The position numbers were made by a program, and so were the translations under genes. Source: Acidithiobacillus sulfurivorans (GTDB lineage: Bacteria > Pseudomonadota > Gammaproteobacteria > Acidithiobacillales > Acidithiobacillaceae). Taken from it: DNA of 64,000 bases. The notes below the pieces were generated by a model. The model made no database searches, was not told the DNA's origin, and worked only from the letters and a program-made list of their open reading frames with translations. The stretch covers positions 1-64,000 of the forward strand of contig NZ_JAAOMP010000088.1 of NCBI RefSeq assembly GCF_018853815.1, written 5' to 3'. This document shows positions 42,610 to 52,926 of the stretch, in pieces (positions within the stretch are counted from its first letter, which is position 1; each line of letters opens with the position of its first letter).

Positions 42610-44936
42610 AAGACGCTGTGGCAGGGGCAGCTCCCTGGCAGGACAGCTTTTCCAGAGCGCTCGATCTGGAAGATATTCGTGCCGCCTGGCTGGCCAAATG
42701 TGCCCATGTATATGGGCAGCATTATGTAGAAAACCTCAATCCATGGGTAAGCCTTGCTGAAATTCAGCAGCGCCAGAATATGGCGCTTTCGCTGGCGGAA
42801 CGATCTGCCGCTGGCTTTTCGCTGCCCATTCAAATTCTCCCGGATGTTCGTTCCCTGCTGGACCTGCTTGAGCGCCCTGGCGCTATCCTGAGCGGACGCG
42901 AGTTGCAGCAGATAACCCAGGTTTTGCATGGCCAGAAGCACTATGCCTCGGCCTTACGGGAAGCTGATGACACTCTGACGGAATGGGCAACAGATCTGGA
43001 GCCTTCGCTGCCGCTGCTGCGGCACCTGCAGCAGGCCCTGGATGATGAGGGGGAACTTCTGGATGCTGCCAGTGCTGAATTAAGCGCCATTCGTCGCCAG
43101 TTACGCCAGGGGCGCGGTGAAATACAACGCTTTTTGCAGGGATTTTTACGTAATCCCGATTGGCAGGATTACTGGCAGGATCAGCTGATTGTCCAGCGTA
43201 ATGACCGCTATGTATTGCCCCTGAAAACCAGTCACAAAGGCCGCATCAAGGCTATTGTGCATGATCGTTCGGCGAGTGGTGAAACCCTTTTTGTAGAACC
43301 CTTAACGGCGGTGGACCTGAATAACCAGTTGGTACAGGACCGCCAGGCCGAGCGTCTGGAGCAGGAAAAGGTGCTACGGGCTTTAAGTGCGGCCGTAAGC
43401 CAGCAAGTGCCGTCCATGCGTCGCGCCTTAAAGTACATCGGACGGCTGGACGGAGTTCGCGCCGCCCTGGAACTGGGCAAGGATTATCAGGGTACGCTGG
43501 TTCAGGTGGATAATCGTCCGGCTTTTGATCTGCAGAATTTACGTCATCCCCTGCTGTGTATGCAGCATCCGGGTCAGGTGGTTGGTAATTCTCTGGCTTT
43601 GGGCGAAAGTAATCATCAACTGGTGATTACCGGACCCAATACGGGCGGTAAAACGGCACTGCTCAAGGCTTTGGGATTAAACCATCTGATGGCCTATTTA
43701 GGCATGCCGGTAGCGGCTGAGGGTCGTCCGGGATATTTTCGGCAAGGCTTTGCTGTTATCGGTGACGCTCAGGATATTCAGGCTGACCTGTCTACTTTTT
43801 CGGCACAGGTGAGTCGCTTGCGCAGGGTGCTGGAGCAGGCTGATCACCACAGCCTGGTACTGTTGGATGAACTGGGAAATGGTACGGATCCCCGCGAAGG
43901 GGGTGCCCTGGCCCAGGCCGTGGCCGAGGCGCTTCTGTCGGCACAAGCCTGTACGGTACTCACCAGTCATCAGGAAATCATGAAACGTTATGCGCTCAGC
44001 CGCGCTACCGTAGCTTTGGCAGGTATGGGCTTTGACACAGAACGTCTTGCCCCGACCTATCGTTTGCAGTGGGGAGTAGGTGGTGCCAGTCAGGGTTTAA
44101 CTATTGCGCGACGTGTCGGGATGCCTGAAACGCTGGTGCTGCGGGCCGAAGCCTTGTACGCGGATGATCGTGAGGACTGGGAACGCTGGGAAGCACAACG
44201 GGAAGGCCTGTTGCGCGCGGCACAACAGGCAATGGATGAAGCGGCGCAGGCACGGATGGAAGCTGACAAGTCGGCGAAACGTTTGCAGCGTGAATTGGAT
44301 GCGGCACGTCAGGATCGGGAAAGAGCAGCTGAACAGGCTCGAAATGAGTGGACACAGTTGCTGCAAAATGCCCGCAGTGAAGTGCGGAAAACCATCGCCG
44401 CGCTCAAATCTGGACGGGATACCCAGGCGGCCAGTGCGGCACTGGAACAGTTGGGTACGCCTTTTCAGATGGCCGAAGCCGTGTCAGTGGATTTGCCCGC
44501 AGTCGGCAGCAAAGGCTTGTTTCTGCCCCTGCGCCAGGTCACCCAGATTGTCCGTGTGGACGCTGCCCGGCAACGTCTGCAAATTCAGTTGCGCGGCAAA
44601 CAGGTGTGGATTCCCCTGGAGCAGTTCCGCGCGGATTCCGCACTGGAAATACCCAAGGAAAAGGGGAGTACTCAGTATGCTTCACCGGAAAACCATCCGT
44701 GGCGTCTCGATCTGCGTGGTCAGCTGCGCGAAGATGCCTGGCAGGCTTTGTGTCGCCATGTAGATGGAGCCATGGCTTCCGGTCGCCAGCAAATTGAGGT
44801 GCTGCATGGTAAAGGCAACGGCGTCCTGGCTGAAATGGTCAGGGAATTTGCCAATCAGGATCCGCGCATAATCCAGTGGCGTATGGCGCGTCCTGAACAG
44901 GGGGGTGGCGGTGTCAGTGAGTTGGAGCTACGCTGA
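42606..44936 (+). CDS. mutS2: MutS2-type ATPase with C-terminal Smr nuclease domain
   Basis: A 776-residue MutS2. It lacks the MutS mismatch-recognition domain; it has a MutS core, the ATPase motifs TGPNTGGKT (Walker A) and LVLLDELGNGTDPREG (Walker B), a long charged coiled-coil region (near residues 535-600) and a C-terminal Smr domain (LDLRGQLREDAW and LHGKGNGVL). MutS2 acts on branched DNA or stalled ribosomes. Its insertion in this operon between yqeY and dnaG is not the standard gammaproteobacterial order. Confidence 0.93.
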   Translation: MKDAVAGAAPWQDSFSRALDLEDIRAAWLAKCAHVYGQHYVENLNPWVSLAEIQQRQNMALSLAERSAAGFSLPIQILPDVRSLLDLLERPGAILSGRELQQITQVLHGQKHYASALREADDTLTEWATDLEPSLPLLRHLQQALDDEGELLDAASAELSAIRRQLRQGRGEIQRFLQGFLRNPDWQDYWQDQLIVQRNDRYVLPLKTSHKGRIKAIVHDRSASGETLFVEPLTAVDLNNQLVQDRQAERLEQEKVLRALSAAVSQQVPSMRRALKYIGRLDGVRAALELGKDYQGTLVQVDNRPAFDLQNLRHPLLCMQHPGQVVGNSLALGESNHQLVITGPNTGGKTALLKALGLNHLMAYLGMPVAAEGRPGYFRQGFAVIGDAQDIQADLSTFSAQVSRLRRVLEQADHHSLVLLDELGNGTDPREGGALAQAVAEALLSAQACTVLTSHQEIMKRYALSRATVALAGMGFDTERLAPTYRLQWGVGGASQGLTIARRVGMPETLVLRAEALYADDREDWERWEAQREGLLRAAQQAMDEAAQARMEADKSAKRLQRELDAARQDRERAAEQARNEWTQLLQNARSEVRKTIAALKSGRDTQAASAALEQLGTPFQMAEAVSVDLPAVGSKGLFLPLRQVTQIVRVDAARQRLQIQLRGKQVWIPLEQFRADSALEIPKEKGSTQYASPENHPWRLDLRGQLREDAWQALCRHVDGAMASGRQQIEVLHGKGNGVLAEMVREFANQDPRIIQWRMARPEQGGGGVSELELR

Positions 44937-44939
44937 AAC

Positions 44940-46700
44940 ATGGTCAAATTTTCTCCCGCCTTTATAGATGCTCTCCTCGAACGGACCGATTTGATCCGTC
45001 TGGTGGAAGGTCGTGTTCCCCTGAAAAAGAAAGGCAAGGATTTTTGGGCCTGCTGTCCTTTTCATCAGGAAAAAAGTCCCTCATTTTCAGTGAGTCCGGA
45101 AAAACAGATTTATTATTGTTTTGGATGTCATGCCCATGGTAACGCCATTGGGTTTCTGATGGCCCATGATCGTCTTTCCTTTCCTGAGGCGGTAGCCTTG
45201 CTGGCGGAAGATGCCGGGGTGGCCTTACCTGAAGAAGCTGCTGGGCAGTCTGTTCAGGAAGATCTCCGCCCTTTTCGGCAGATTCTGGATAAGGCGGTCA
45301 GCCTGTACCGTGATGCACTCGCAAAAAATCCGGCGGCCCAGCAGTACTGGCAGAGCCGAGGTCTCCATCCGGAAATCATTACGCGCTTTGAATTGGGTTA
45401 TGCCCCTCCTGCCGCGAATTTTCTCAGTCAGCAACTGGGTAAGGATGAAAATACCCGGCGCGCACTGATTGGCGCAGGGTTGGTGAGTAGCCGCGAGGAT
45501 CATTCGGTCTATGATCGTTTTCGGGAAAGGGTCATTTTCCCGATTCGTGATGGTCGCGGCCATCTGGTCGGACTGGGAGGGCGCAGTCTCGATGGCCGGG
45601 AGCCCAAATATCTGAACTCTCCCGAAGGTCCGCTGTACCACAAGGGTCAGGTGCTCTACGGTCTTCATCAGGCGCGGGACGGTTTGCGCCGAGTGAATCG
45701 TGCCGTGCTGGTGGAAGGCTATCTGGATGTCATCACCCTGCATCAGGCCGGACTGGATTATGCCGTTGCCGCCAGTGGTACGGCACTCGGTGAAAGCCAG
45801 CTACAGATGTTGTTTCGTGCGGCCGCAGAGATTTTGCTGTGCTTTGATGGGGATGCTGCCGGACGCAAGGCGGCTTGGCGAGCGGTGCAAATGGCGCCTG
45901 AGCTGTTGCGCGAGGGGCGTCTGCTGCGGGTACTGTTTTTGCCGGACGGCCAGGACCCGGATTCGCTGGTGCGCGAGCAGGGAGCAGCAGCACTGGAGGC
46001 TTTATTCCCGACGGCCCGCCCCGCTATCGATTTTTTTCTCGATGAACTGCAGCGCCGCTATAATATTGCCGCAGAAGATGAAAAAGCCCAGTTTCTGCGG
46101 GAAGCCCGGGAATTTTTACAGCGGATAAATGACACCACATTGCGGGAAGTTTATCTTCATAAACTCCAGGAGTTATGTGGTCTGGCCTTTGCCATACCTT
46201 CCAAAACGCGTCGTCGGGATGCTCGAGTTACAGCGTCAGTGCAACCGTCGCGGGGCAAAGAAGGGCCCTCCCTCTTTAAGAAGGCGATGCGCCTGCTTCT
46301 GAATCATCCCGATGACCCCGCCTGGCAGCAAATGGAAAAAAATCTGCTGCCTTTTGCATCTGACCCCATTGCAAAAAAACTGGATGCTACCCTTGATATT
46401 TTGGCAAACATGACCCATTTAAGTTCTCACGAACTTTTGGCGAGATTGGCTGGTACTGACTTGGCAGAGTTTTGTTATGCCTTGGTCATGTCTGATGCTG
46501 AAGGTGGCGAGGATGGCGCATTGTTGCGCAATGAAATACCTGAATGTGTGTACAGGATAAATCGGCGCCTGAGCGCCGCCAGGTTGGATTATATGGGCCA
46601 TACGGCGGATCGTTCGGGATTGGGCGCGCTGACAGAGCAGGAGCGGACCGAAATCGTGTTGTCAACGCGACGTGGTCGCCACAAGCGTCCCGAATCCTGA
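44940..46700 (+). CDS. dnaG: DNA primase
   Basis: A 586-residue primase. The zinc finger is CPFHQEKSPSFSV...YYCFGC (CxxH...CxxC), and the TOPRIM core has VLVEGYLDVI and CFDGDAAGRKA. The C-terminal helicase-interaction domain is present. The start is ATG four bases after the mutS2 stop. Confidence 0.97.
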   Translation: MVKFSPAFIDALLERTDLIRLVEGRVPLKKKGKDFWACCPFHQEKSPSFSVSPEKQIYYCFGCHAHGNAIGFLMAHDRLSFPEAVALLAEDAGVALPEEAAGQSVQEDLRPFRQILDKAVSLYRDALAKNPAAQQYWQSRGLHPEIITRFELGYAPPAANFLSQQLGKDENTRRALIGAGLVSSREDHSVYDRFRERVIFPIRDGRGHLVGLGGRSLDGREPKYLNSPEGPLYHKGQVLYGLHQARDGLRRVNRAVLVEGYLDVITLHQAGLDYAVAASGTALGESQLQMLFRAAAEILLCFDGDAAGRKAAWRAVQMAPELLREGRLLRVLFLPDGQDPDSLVREQGAAALEALFPTARPAIDFFLDELQRRYNIAAEDEKAQFLREAREFLQRINDTTLREVYLHKLQELCGLAFAIPSKTRRRDARVTASVQPSRGKEGPSLFKKAMRLLLNHPDDPAWQQMEKNLLPFASDPIAKKLDATLDILANMTHLSSHELLARLAGTDLAEFCYALVMSDAEGGEDGALLRNEIPECVYRINRRLSAARLDYMGHTADRSGLGALTEQERTEIVLSTRRGRHKRPES

Positions 46701-46799
46701 AGTGTCCAGACAAAAGGGATGGATGAATGCTGTCAATGAATTTAGCTTTTCATCCAGGTGGTTTTTCTTATATAATGTGCGGCTTTCCGCGAGTGCAGG

Positions 46800-48698
46800 A
46801 TGGTTATGAGAGACGGTGAGAGTGTAGTGGACAATGAGTCTCAGCGGTCTGAGCTGAAGCGCCTGATTGCGCGCGGAAAAGAGCAGGGATACCTGACCTA
46901 CGGGGAGATTAATGATCATCTGCCCGAAGAGGTTTTTGATCCTGAGCAGATGGAAAATGTCATTTCCATGATTAATGACATGGGCATCGAAGTGTTTGAA
47001 GAAGCACCGGATGGCGATACGCTTCTGGATGGTGAAGGTAATGTTGGCGTGGCTGCTCAGGAGGCTGAAGAAGCTGCCGAGGAAGCCCTTGCTGTAGTCG
47101 AAGCGGATATTGGCCGTACCAGTGATCCGGTGCGTATGTACATGCGTGAGATGGGCACGGTTGAGCTTTTAACCCGGGAAGGCGAAATTGAAATAGCCCG
47201 CCGCATTGAAGATGGTCTGATGCAGGTTTTGCGTGCGGTTTCCACCTGCCCGACTACTATCTCGTTGTTGCTGGATGCTGCTGATCGGGTCGAGCGCGGA
47301 GAAACGCGCCTGGATGAAGTGGTCGATGCGTTTATTGATCCCAACGCCCTAGATGCAGAAGCCGTCAGTGAAGAGGAAGAGCCTGTTTTGCTGGAAGGCG
47401 AAGAGCCTGAAGACACGGATGATGCGGATGAAGAAAGCGAAGAAGGCACTATTGAAGCGGATAAGGGGCCGCAGCTGGAAGAAGCCCTGGAGCGCTTTGC
47501 CGTCATTCGCGAAGCCTATCTGAATCTGCTTACCAGTCATGCCGAAGGGGAAATGCATGATGAAAGCTATCAGGAAAAAAGACGCGAACTAGCAGAACGC
47601 TTTCTGGAAATCAAGTTGAATGGTCGCCAGATTGATGTGATGGCCGATGCCTTGCGGGGTTTAACTGACGGCGTGCGCCATTGTGAGCGTGAGCTCATGG
47701 AGATTTGTATTGAGCGGGCGCGTTTTCCCCGGAAAGAATTTGTGCGCAGCTACCCGGGTCATGAAAGTGATTTGAACTGGATAGATCAACAGATTAACGG
47801 TGGCTTTACCTATAGCGCACGGTTAGTGGAATATCGGGATGATATTCTCGCCATCATGAAGCGTTTGGCAGACATTGAAAAACGGGCGGGTTTACCGGTC
47901 GCGGAAATCAAGGAAGCCAGCCGCTTGATGTCTATTGGTGAGGCAAAAGCCCGGCGGGCCAAAAAGGAAATGGTCGAAGCGAACCTGCGTCTGGTCATTT
48001 CCATTGCCAAGAAGTACACCAATCGTGGTCTGCAATTTCTCGATTTGATTCAGGAAGGCAATATCGGCTTGATGAAGGCGGTGGACAAGTTTGAATACCG
48101 GCGTGGCTACAAGTTTTCTACTTATGCTACCTGGTGGATTCGACAGGCCATTACCCGCAGTATTGCCGATCAGGCGCGCACCATTCGTATTCCGGTGCAC
48201 ATGATTGAAACCATCAACAAGCTGAACCGGATCAGTCGGCAAATGCTGCAGGAAATGGGTCGTGAGCCAACTCCGGAAGAGCTGGCAGAGCGCATGGAAA
48301 TGCCCGAAGACAAGATTCGCAAAGTGCTGAAAATTGCCAAGGAACCGATTTCCATGGAAACCCCCATTGGTGACGATGAAGACTCTCATCTGGGTGACTT
48401 TATTGAAGATCGTAATGTCACCGCGCCAGCCGAATCAGCAGTCAATGCGGCTATTCGCGAAGTTGTCGAAGAACTTCTGGACAATGGTCTGACTGCCCGA
48501 GAGGCCAAGGTGTTGCGTATGCGCTTTGGAATCGGCATGAACACGGATCACACCCTTGAAGAAGTGGGTAAACAGTTTGATGTGACCCGTGAGCGTATTC
48601 GTCAGATTGAAGCCAAGGCGCTGCGGAAGCTGCGCCATCCTTCCCGCTCTGAGCGTTTAAAGAGTTTTGTGGACGGAGAAGTCACCATTCCTTCCTGA
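46800..48698 (+). CDS. rpoD: Primary sigma factor RpoD
   Basis: A 632-residue housekeeping sigma factor with region 1.1 at the N-terminus, the non-conserved region with a very acidic segment (around residues 195-220), and regions 2 to 4. The characteristic [24 protein letters not shown] and the -35 binding helix [30 protein letters not shown] are intact. The ATG at 46800 and one two codons later are both possible. A TATAAT at 46771-46776 may be its own promoter inside the dnaG-rpoD gap. Confidence 0.97.
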   Translation: MVMRDGESVVDNESQRSELKRLIARGKEQGYLTYGEINDHLPEEVFDPEQMENVISMINDMGIEVFEEAPDGDTLLDGEGNVGVAAQEAEEAAEEALAVVEADIGRTSDPVRMYMREMGTVELLTREGEIEIARRIEDGLMQVLRAVSTCPTTISLLLDAADRVERGETRLDEVVDAFIDPNALDAEAVSEEEEPVLLEGEEPEDTDDADEESEEGTIEADKGPQLEEALERFAVIREAYLNLLTSHAEGEMHDESYQEKRRELAERFLEIKLNGRQIDVMADALRGLTDGVRHCERELMEICIERARFPRKEFVRSYPGHESDLNWIDQQINGGFTYSARLVEYRDDILAIMKRLADIEKRAGLPVAEIKEASRLMSIGEAKARRAKKEMVEANLRLVISIAKKYTNRGLQFLDLIQEGNIGLMKAVDKFEYRRGYKFSTYATWWIRQAITRSIADQARTIRIPVHMIETINKLNRISRQMLQEMGREPTPEELAERMEMPEDKIRKVLKIAKEPISMETPIGDDEDSHLGDFIEDRNVTAPAESAVNAAIREVVEELLDNGLTAREAKVLRMRFGIGMNTDHTLEEVGKQFDVTRERIRQIEAKALRKLRHPSRSERLKSFVDGEVTIPS

Positions 48699-48720
48699 AG
48701 GGTAAATGTGGTAAAAATGC

Positions 48721-48748
48721 GGGCGCGGAAACAATTTCGCGCCCTCTC
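48721..48748 (+). terminator. Probable terminator after rpoD
   Basis: GGGCGCG...CGCGCCC stem with a pyrimidine tract (TCTCTT). Weaker T run than the other terminators here. Confidence 0.55.
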
Positions 48749-48752
48749 TTCA

Positions 48753-48829
<77 letters not shown>

Positions 48830-48857
48830 AATAAAACAAGCAGTTATAAATTAGTCG

Positions 48858-48886
48858 TTGACAATCCTCTACTCCTCAGGTACAGA
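48858..48886 (+). promoter_or_regulatory. Candidate integrase promoter
   Basis: -35 TTGACA at 48858-48863, 17-base spacer, weak -10 TACAGA at 48881-48886. A GGTAC...GTACC palindrome (48879-48900) overlaps it and could be a recombinase or regulator site. Confidence 0.5.
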
Positions 48887-48926
48887 TTCAGTACAGTACC
48901 AAATTTGGATTGAGGAGATTTGCTTT

Positions 48927-50063
48927 ATGGCCACGATAGTTAAAAACCCGGCGGGAACTTGGAAGGCTGTGATTCGCAAGCAGGGTTGGCCAACGGCCGC
49001 GAAAACGTTCCGGACCAAACGTGATGCCGAGGATTGGGCGAGGCAGACCGAAGATGCAATGGTTCGTGGCGTGTATATTCAACGGAGCGACTCCAAAAAG
49101 TTCATTCTGGATCAGGCGCTTGACCGCTACCTGCGGGAAATAACCCCCACCAAGAAGGCGGGTGATTCCCAACGGCGTGACCACACAAGTGCCAAGGTGC
49201 TACGGGAACGGCTTGGCAAATACGCACTGTCCGCACTTAACCAAAAAATTATTGGACAATATCGTGATGCCCGGCTGGCTGAGGGGCGTGCAGGTAATAC
49301 GGTGCGTCTCGAACTCGCTTTACTCTCCCACCTGTTCACCGTGGCAATCCGTGAATGGGAAGTTGGTCTACCATCCAATCCTGTTTTACAGGTCAGCAAA
49401 CCCAAAGGCAATGTACGTGACCGACGTCTCCAGAGAGAGGAAAGCCCACGATTGCTGGAAAGTGTGCGTAAACACAGTAATCCTATGCTTGCATGGGTCA
49501 CTGAATTGGCACTAGAAACGGCTGCTCGCGTGGAAGAGATTCTCTCCCTTGAGATGCGCGATGTGCACCTGGAGCGACGGATAATGATTCTCCGGGACAC
49601 TAAAAACAAGGACACGCGAGGTGTTCCATTAACGATGCGAGCTGCAGAAATTTTTCAGGAAGCGATTGCCCACTATCCGCGTGGGGATTCTCCCCTTATT
49701 TTCCCAGGTAATCCTGGTCGCGACGGGGTGCGTCGCCCCTACCGGATACACAAGGTTTGGAAATCTGCCCTGGGTCGCGCGAGTATAGTAGGCCTGCATT
49801 TCCATGACCTACGCCATGAGGCGACCAGTCGCTTTGTCGAGATTGGCTTATCGGATAGCAAAGTGCGGCAAATCACTGGACATAAATCCCCACAGATGCT
49901 CGCTCGTTACGCGCACCTACGCGCAGAAGATTTGGTGGCAGACCTCGACCAGGCACGCGGAATACCCACCCGCTTTGAAATTCTGAGACCTGCCCCAGAC
50001 ACAGAACAACCGGTTACCAACAGAAAAAACGCGAAAATAGTGCCTTTTCCCGTTCAAAAATGA
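48927..50063 (+). CDS. int: Tyrosine-type site-specific integrase
   Basis: A 378-residue phage-type integrase. The N-terminal arm-binding domain leads to a catalytic domain with Arg in TAARVEE, Lys in TKNKDTR, His-x-x-Arg in HDLRHEA, His in TGHKSPQ and the nucleophile Tyr in ARYAHL. It starts 97 bases past the tRNA, the standard position for an integrase that targets the tRNA 3' end. The ATG is at 48927 with TGAGGAG upstream; a longer frame from 48858 contains no ribosome site. Confidence 0.93.
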   Translation: MATIVKNPAGTWKAVIRKQGWPTAAKTFRTKRDAEDWARQTEDAMVRGVYIQRSDSKKFILDQALDRYLREITPTKKAGDSQRRDHTSAKVLRERLGKYALSALNQKIIGQYRDARLAEGRAGNTVRLELALLSHLFTVAIREWEVGLPSNPVLQVSKPKGNVRDRRLQREESPRLLESVRKHSNPMLAWVTELALETAARVEEILSLEMRDVHLERRIMILRDTKNKDTRGVPLTMRAAEIFQEAIAHYPRGDSPLIFPGNPGRDGVRRPYRIHKVWKSALGRASIVGLHFHDLRHEATSRFVEIGLSDSKVRQITGHKSPQMLARYAHLRAEDLVADLDQARGIPTRFEILRPAPDTEQPVTNRKNAKIVPFPVQK

Positions 50064-50109
50064 TTTTTGCTTTGGTTATGCTGTCTCCATGGATGAACAG
50101 GAGACAGCC

Positions 50110-50367
50110 ATGAACCATCACACACCACAACTACTCACTGCCGAAGAAGCTGCGAGTCAACTCAGAAAAACCCCTTCCGCATTTCGGGAAGCGATGTGTC
50201 GCAGTCGGGCCAAGTGGGCCATTTGGCTCTCTGGCCGGAGGATCAAGTTAGGTCGCAGATATTATATCCGCCGGGAGGACGTAGAGGCGGTTTTGCGTTT
50301 CGGCGACGCCGTTGCCGACCTCCCGTCAGTTGAACATGCTCCTCAGCTGCGGCGGATAGGGGGTTAA
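50110..50367 (+). CDS. Excisionase-like helix-turn-helix protein
   Basis: An 85-residue protein of the MerR/excisionase-type winged helix: LTAEEAASQLRKTPSAFREAM is the recognition unit, followed by a basic beta-hairpin (RRIKLGRRYYIRREDVEAVL). It lies next to the integrase and probably directs excision or represses the island. The second ATG (50110), with AGGAGACA before it, is preferred over 50089. Confidence 0.8.
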   Translation: MNHHTPQLLTAEEAASQLRKTPSAFREAMCRSRAKWAIWLSGRRIKLGRRYYIRREDVEAVLRFGDAVADLPSVEHAPQLRRIGG

Positions 50368-50506
50368 ATGCGAAGGACTGGGGCTCAAATTGAGCCCAAG
50401 ATCCTTTTTTCGGGTCCCAAGACCTGGTACGCCGCATTCAATGCTCTTATTTAAATTAAATAGGCAGTTATGATCATGCTGGTAGTTTTCTAGCCTGCTA
50501 AAGCCA

Positions 50507-50824
50507 TCAGAATAAGGGCCGTGGCCGATGGGCTGTGGCAATTTGCTGCTTAGCGGCCAGTAAAGCAGGATGTTGGATGCCCACCCAATTCCAGAGGTTG
50601 GCCAGAAAAAGCAGGGATAGACAAAAGCTAAGGGTCGCGAAAAGAAGGGCTATTACAGTCGCAACAAACCATTCCTCCGCACCGGGATGCCTTCGGTGTT
50701 TCCACCAAGTGAAACCAGCAGCAGATAAGGCTAACACGACAATACTGAGCAGAACAAAGCCGATAATGAGATTCTGGAGGGCGTCGGTATAGGCAATTTG
50801 AGCAAGTTGAGCAGAAATTTGCAT
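50507..50824 (-). CDS. Two-span membrane protein, unknown
   Basis: A 105-residue protein with two hydrophobic segments (about residues 16-40 and 60-82). No motif recognised. The ATG at 50824 follows AAGGAAAGA; an earlier start at 50845 is possible. Part of the island between the integrase module and the second recombinase. Confidence 0.55.
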   Translation of the reverse strand: MQISAQLAQIAYTDALQNLIIGFVLLSIVVLALSAAGFTWWKHRRHPGAEEWFVATVIALLFATLSFCLSLLFLANLWNWVGIQHPALLAAKQQIATAHRPRPLF

Positions 50825-50936
50825 GGCATTCTTTCCTTGTTTCATTCAATAAAACAGGGGATGGAGGCGGGTCAAGTGATTGGAACGGATGGGGAAATTT
50901 ATCTCCATCCGTTCCAACTTTGAATCGCTGTGCTGC

Positions 50937-51602
50937 TTACAGAGCATCCACAATAAATCGGGGGATCAGTCCGTGTTGCTGTTCAAGTGAGTGCATCCGT
51001 ATCTGACGATCTTCTGCATCCTGGCTTTCCCAGAGGAAACGATACGCACCGATGGTGGCGACCTGAAGCTCCCGCAGCATGAATCGGATAATGGTTTTAT
51101 CGAGAAATTCGAATAATGCCCCACTTAATTCTATTTCCGAGTCGGTACCCAGTTTCCCTGAAGATCGTGCCAGTTGCGCCACCAGTATGAGGGTGCGGTT
51201 TTCATCCCAAATCTCCAGATTACCCGGCATTAGCTTCCAAGGGAGTTGTTGCAAAAACAGAGGATGGACCACCGCCATATCCAGGAGGCTCTCCTGCCAG
51301 GGTTGTTGGTGGAAGATCCCCCAGAGTTTTTTTTGACCTTCCACCTTACTCTGAAGGTCTGCTGCAGGCATCTTCAGATAGAAAAAATCCTTATGGTGGC
51401 TAATGGCAATACAGAGGATAATCTGTTGATTGAGGAGGGGGATGAATCCAAAAAATGGCCAGGCACCCTGGGATACGGCATAACGGCAACCGTTTGCATC
51501 GCTGTACCATTGTTGGAAGTGCTTTTGCCGATACTGGTCCGGGTGGGTTTGTTGGGCATACTGCTTTAAAAGGTATTCATAGGGTTTGATCGTCTGTTGC
51601 AT
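50937..51602 (-). CDS. Hypothetical protein of the island
   Basis: A 221-residue soluble protein with many Gln, Trp and Tyr residues and no recognised domain. The start at 51602 is the second ATG of the frame and gives a plausible N-terminus. Codon use is more AT-rich than the flanking core genes, consistent with transfer. Confidence 0.6.
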   Translation of the reverse strand: MQQTIKPYEYLLKQYAQQTHPDQYRQKHFQQWYSDANGCRYAVSQGAWPFFGFIPLLNQQIILCIAISHHKDFFYLKMPAADLQSKVEGQKKLWGIFHQQPWQESLLDMAVVHPLFLQQLPWKLMPGNLEIWDENRTLILVAQLARSSGKLGTDSEIELSGALFEFLDKTIIRFMLRELQVATIGAYRFLWESQDAEDRQIRMHSLEQQHGLIPRFIVDAL

Positions 51603-51812
51603 CGTAATTGTCCTCAATATCCGTGCGGTATGTGCACCTATTCAGATTACCACACGCAAATATGTGAAAATTTTTTACGATATCTCCCGACAAGAAACAA
51701 CGCGGCATCCCGGCCGATGAAGAGCAACAACTTTTTTTGCACAGAGCTTCTGTGTCCATTGCACGCTTCCGTGAATCAATGGATCAAAAAAAGTTTTTTC
51801 GGAGAAACACGC

Positions 51813-51980
51813 ATGAAAATGAATGGATCCAGTGGACCATTCACAGAACATATGGAGCCAGAGGGATGGTCCACAGCACTAAATGCTGAGCCCCCAACTT
51901 GGGGAGGCTCATCAGAATCCACCTCACAGCCACCTTATACCCATAGAATAAAAATTCTAACCGATACAAATTATCTATAA
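51813..51980 (+). CDS. Possible 55-residue protein
   Basis: ATG follows TTCGGAGAAACACGC. The product is MKMNGSSGPF... rich in Gly, Ser and Pro with no motif. Supported only by its ribosome site; low certainty. Confidence 0.3.
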   Translation: MKMNGSSGPFTEHMEPEGWSTALNAEPPTWGGSSESTSQPPYTHRIKILTDTNYL

Positions 51981-52678
51981 CTCCTCTGTCCCTTCATATT
52001 GACCCCGTTTTTACGGAAGTTTAAAAACCAAGATCATTATCTTCAGGCCACTCAACTGGATGCAGTCCAAGACTGCGGTCATGAGCACAGCAGTGAGGGG
52101 TGCTTTTTTGAAAAGCAGACAGGAATACTAAAAACCGTTTAAAAAAACGCGAAAAAAACCACTTAATGAAACCATTTTGCTCAAAGCAAACCGATATAGT
52201 CCTTTCATCGCCGAAAAACTGCAGAGGATGAAGTGCAGTAAGGAATGGGTTTCCTGCCCGGATGGGCTGCGAACGGGCGCATAATCCCGAGTTGAATCGA
52301 AGTCCCACAGATGTGGACTATATATCAGGGGCTCGCCCCTACATAAAACGGCTTATGCCAATATAGATATGAAAAGGCTGATGTTTGGCCAAAGATTGCG
52401 TGTTGTTACGCACACATGAAGAATCGTCCATGTTGTAGGGACACATATGACGAGTTATGGAATATCTGCCATGGAATTTGGCAAATCTATGCGCGTTGCG
52501 GTCTATTGTCAGGCTCGATGGAGCCAGTAACCAGCCAGAACGCCACCTATATCTTTTTTTTAAGCAGGTGGGTATTTCCTGCCCTGTGTTTTCTCCGGCT
52601 TCTGACCGAGTGTCAGCATCGGCATCCCCCAGGAAGAAAGAGAGGGGATCAGGATTTTCATATAAAGGATTTTTAATC
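51981..52678. other. Gene-poor stretch of about 700 bases
   Basis: Short frames on both strands, including minus-strand ones of 95 and about 110 residues, lack convincing ribosome sites and composition. AT-rich; may hold promoters, an unannotated RNA or decayed genes. Confidence 0.4.
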
Positions 52679-52816
52679 ATGAAGTTATTAGACATTATTC
52701 CGCAGAATAATGCGGATTCTGGGGTGGAACGCGCCGCTGCCAGACAAAGCAATTGGCCTTTTAAGGAGCAGAACGAACAAGCTATCGAAAGGAAGTACGC
52801 GATCTGTTCTCCGTGA
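52679..52816 (+). CDS. 45-residue peptide coupled to the second recombinase region
   Basis: AAGGAT lies nine bases before the ATG. The last codons overlap the GTG of the long recombinase frame as GTGA, a coupling pattern. Product begins MKLLDIIPQN. No motif. Confidence 0.4.
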   Translation: MKLLDIIPQNNADSGVERAAARQSNWPFKEQNEQAIERKYAICSP

Positions 52817-52858
52817 GGCCCCCTATTTACATATCGGATCTGCTTTGTGCAGTGCAGT

Positions 52859-52902
52859 TAGCCGTTCTGGGTTTCTTCCTCCGAGGGTACCCAGAACGGC
52901 TA
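52859..52902 (+). promoter_or_regulatory. Perfect 14-base hairpin with anti-ribosome-site loop before the second recombinase
   Basis: TAGCCGTTCTGGGT (52859-52872) pairs with ACCCAGAACGGCTA (52889-52902). The 16-base loop contains CCTCC (52878-52882), complementary to the GGAGG (52914-52918) in front of the recombinase ATG at 52927. Confidence 0.6.
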
Positions 52903-52926
52903 TCAGGTAGTCTGGAGGCACGTTGT

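Noticed and set aside
52339-52752. Minus-strand frame of 137 codons in the island
   Set aside because: No ribosome site at the start and no recognisable motif; left as a gene-poor stretch.
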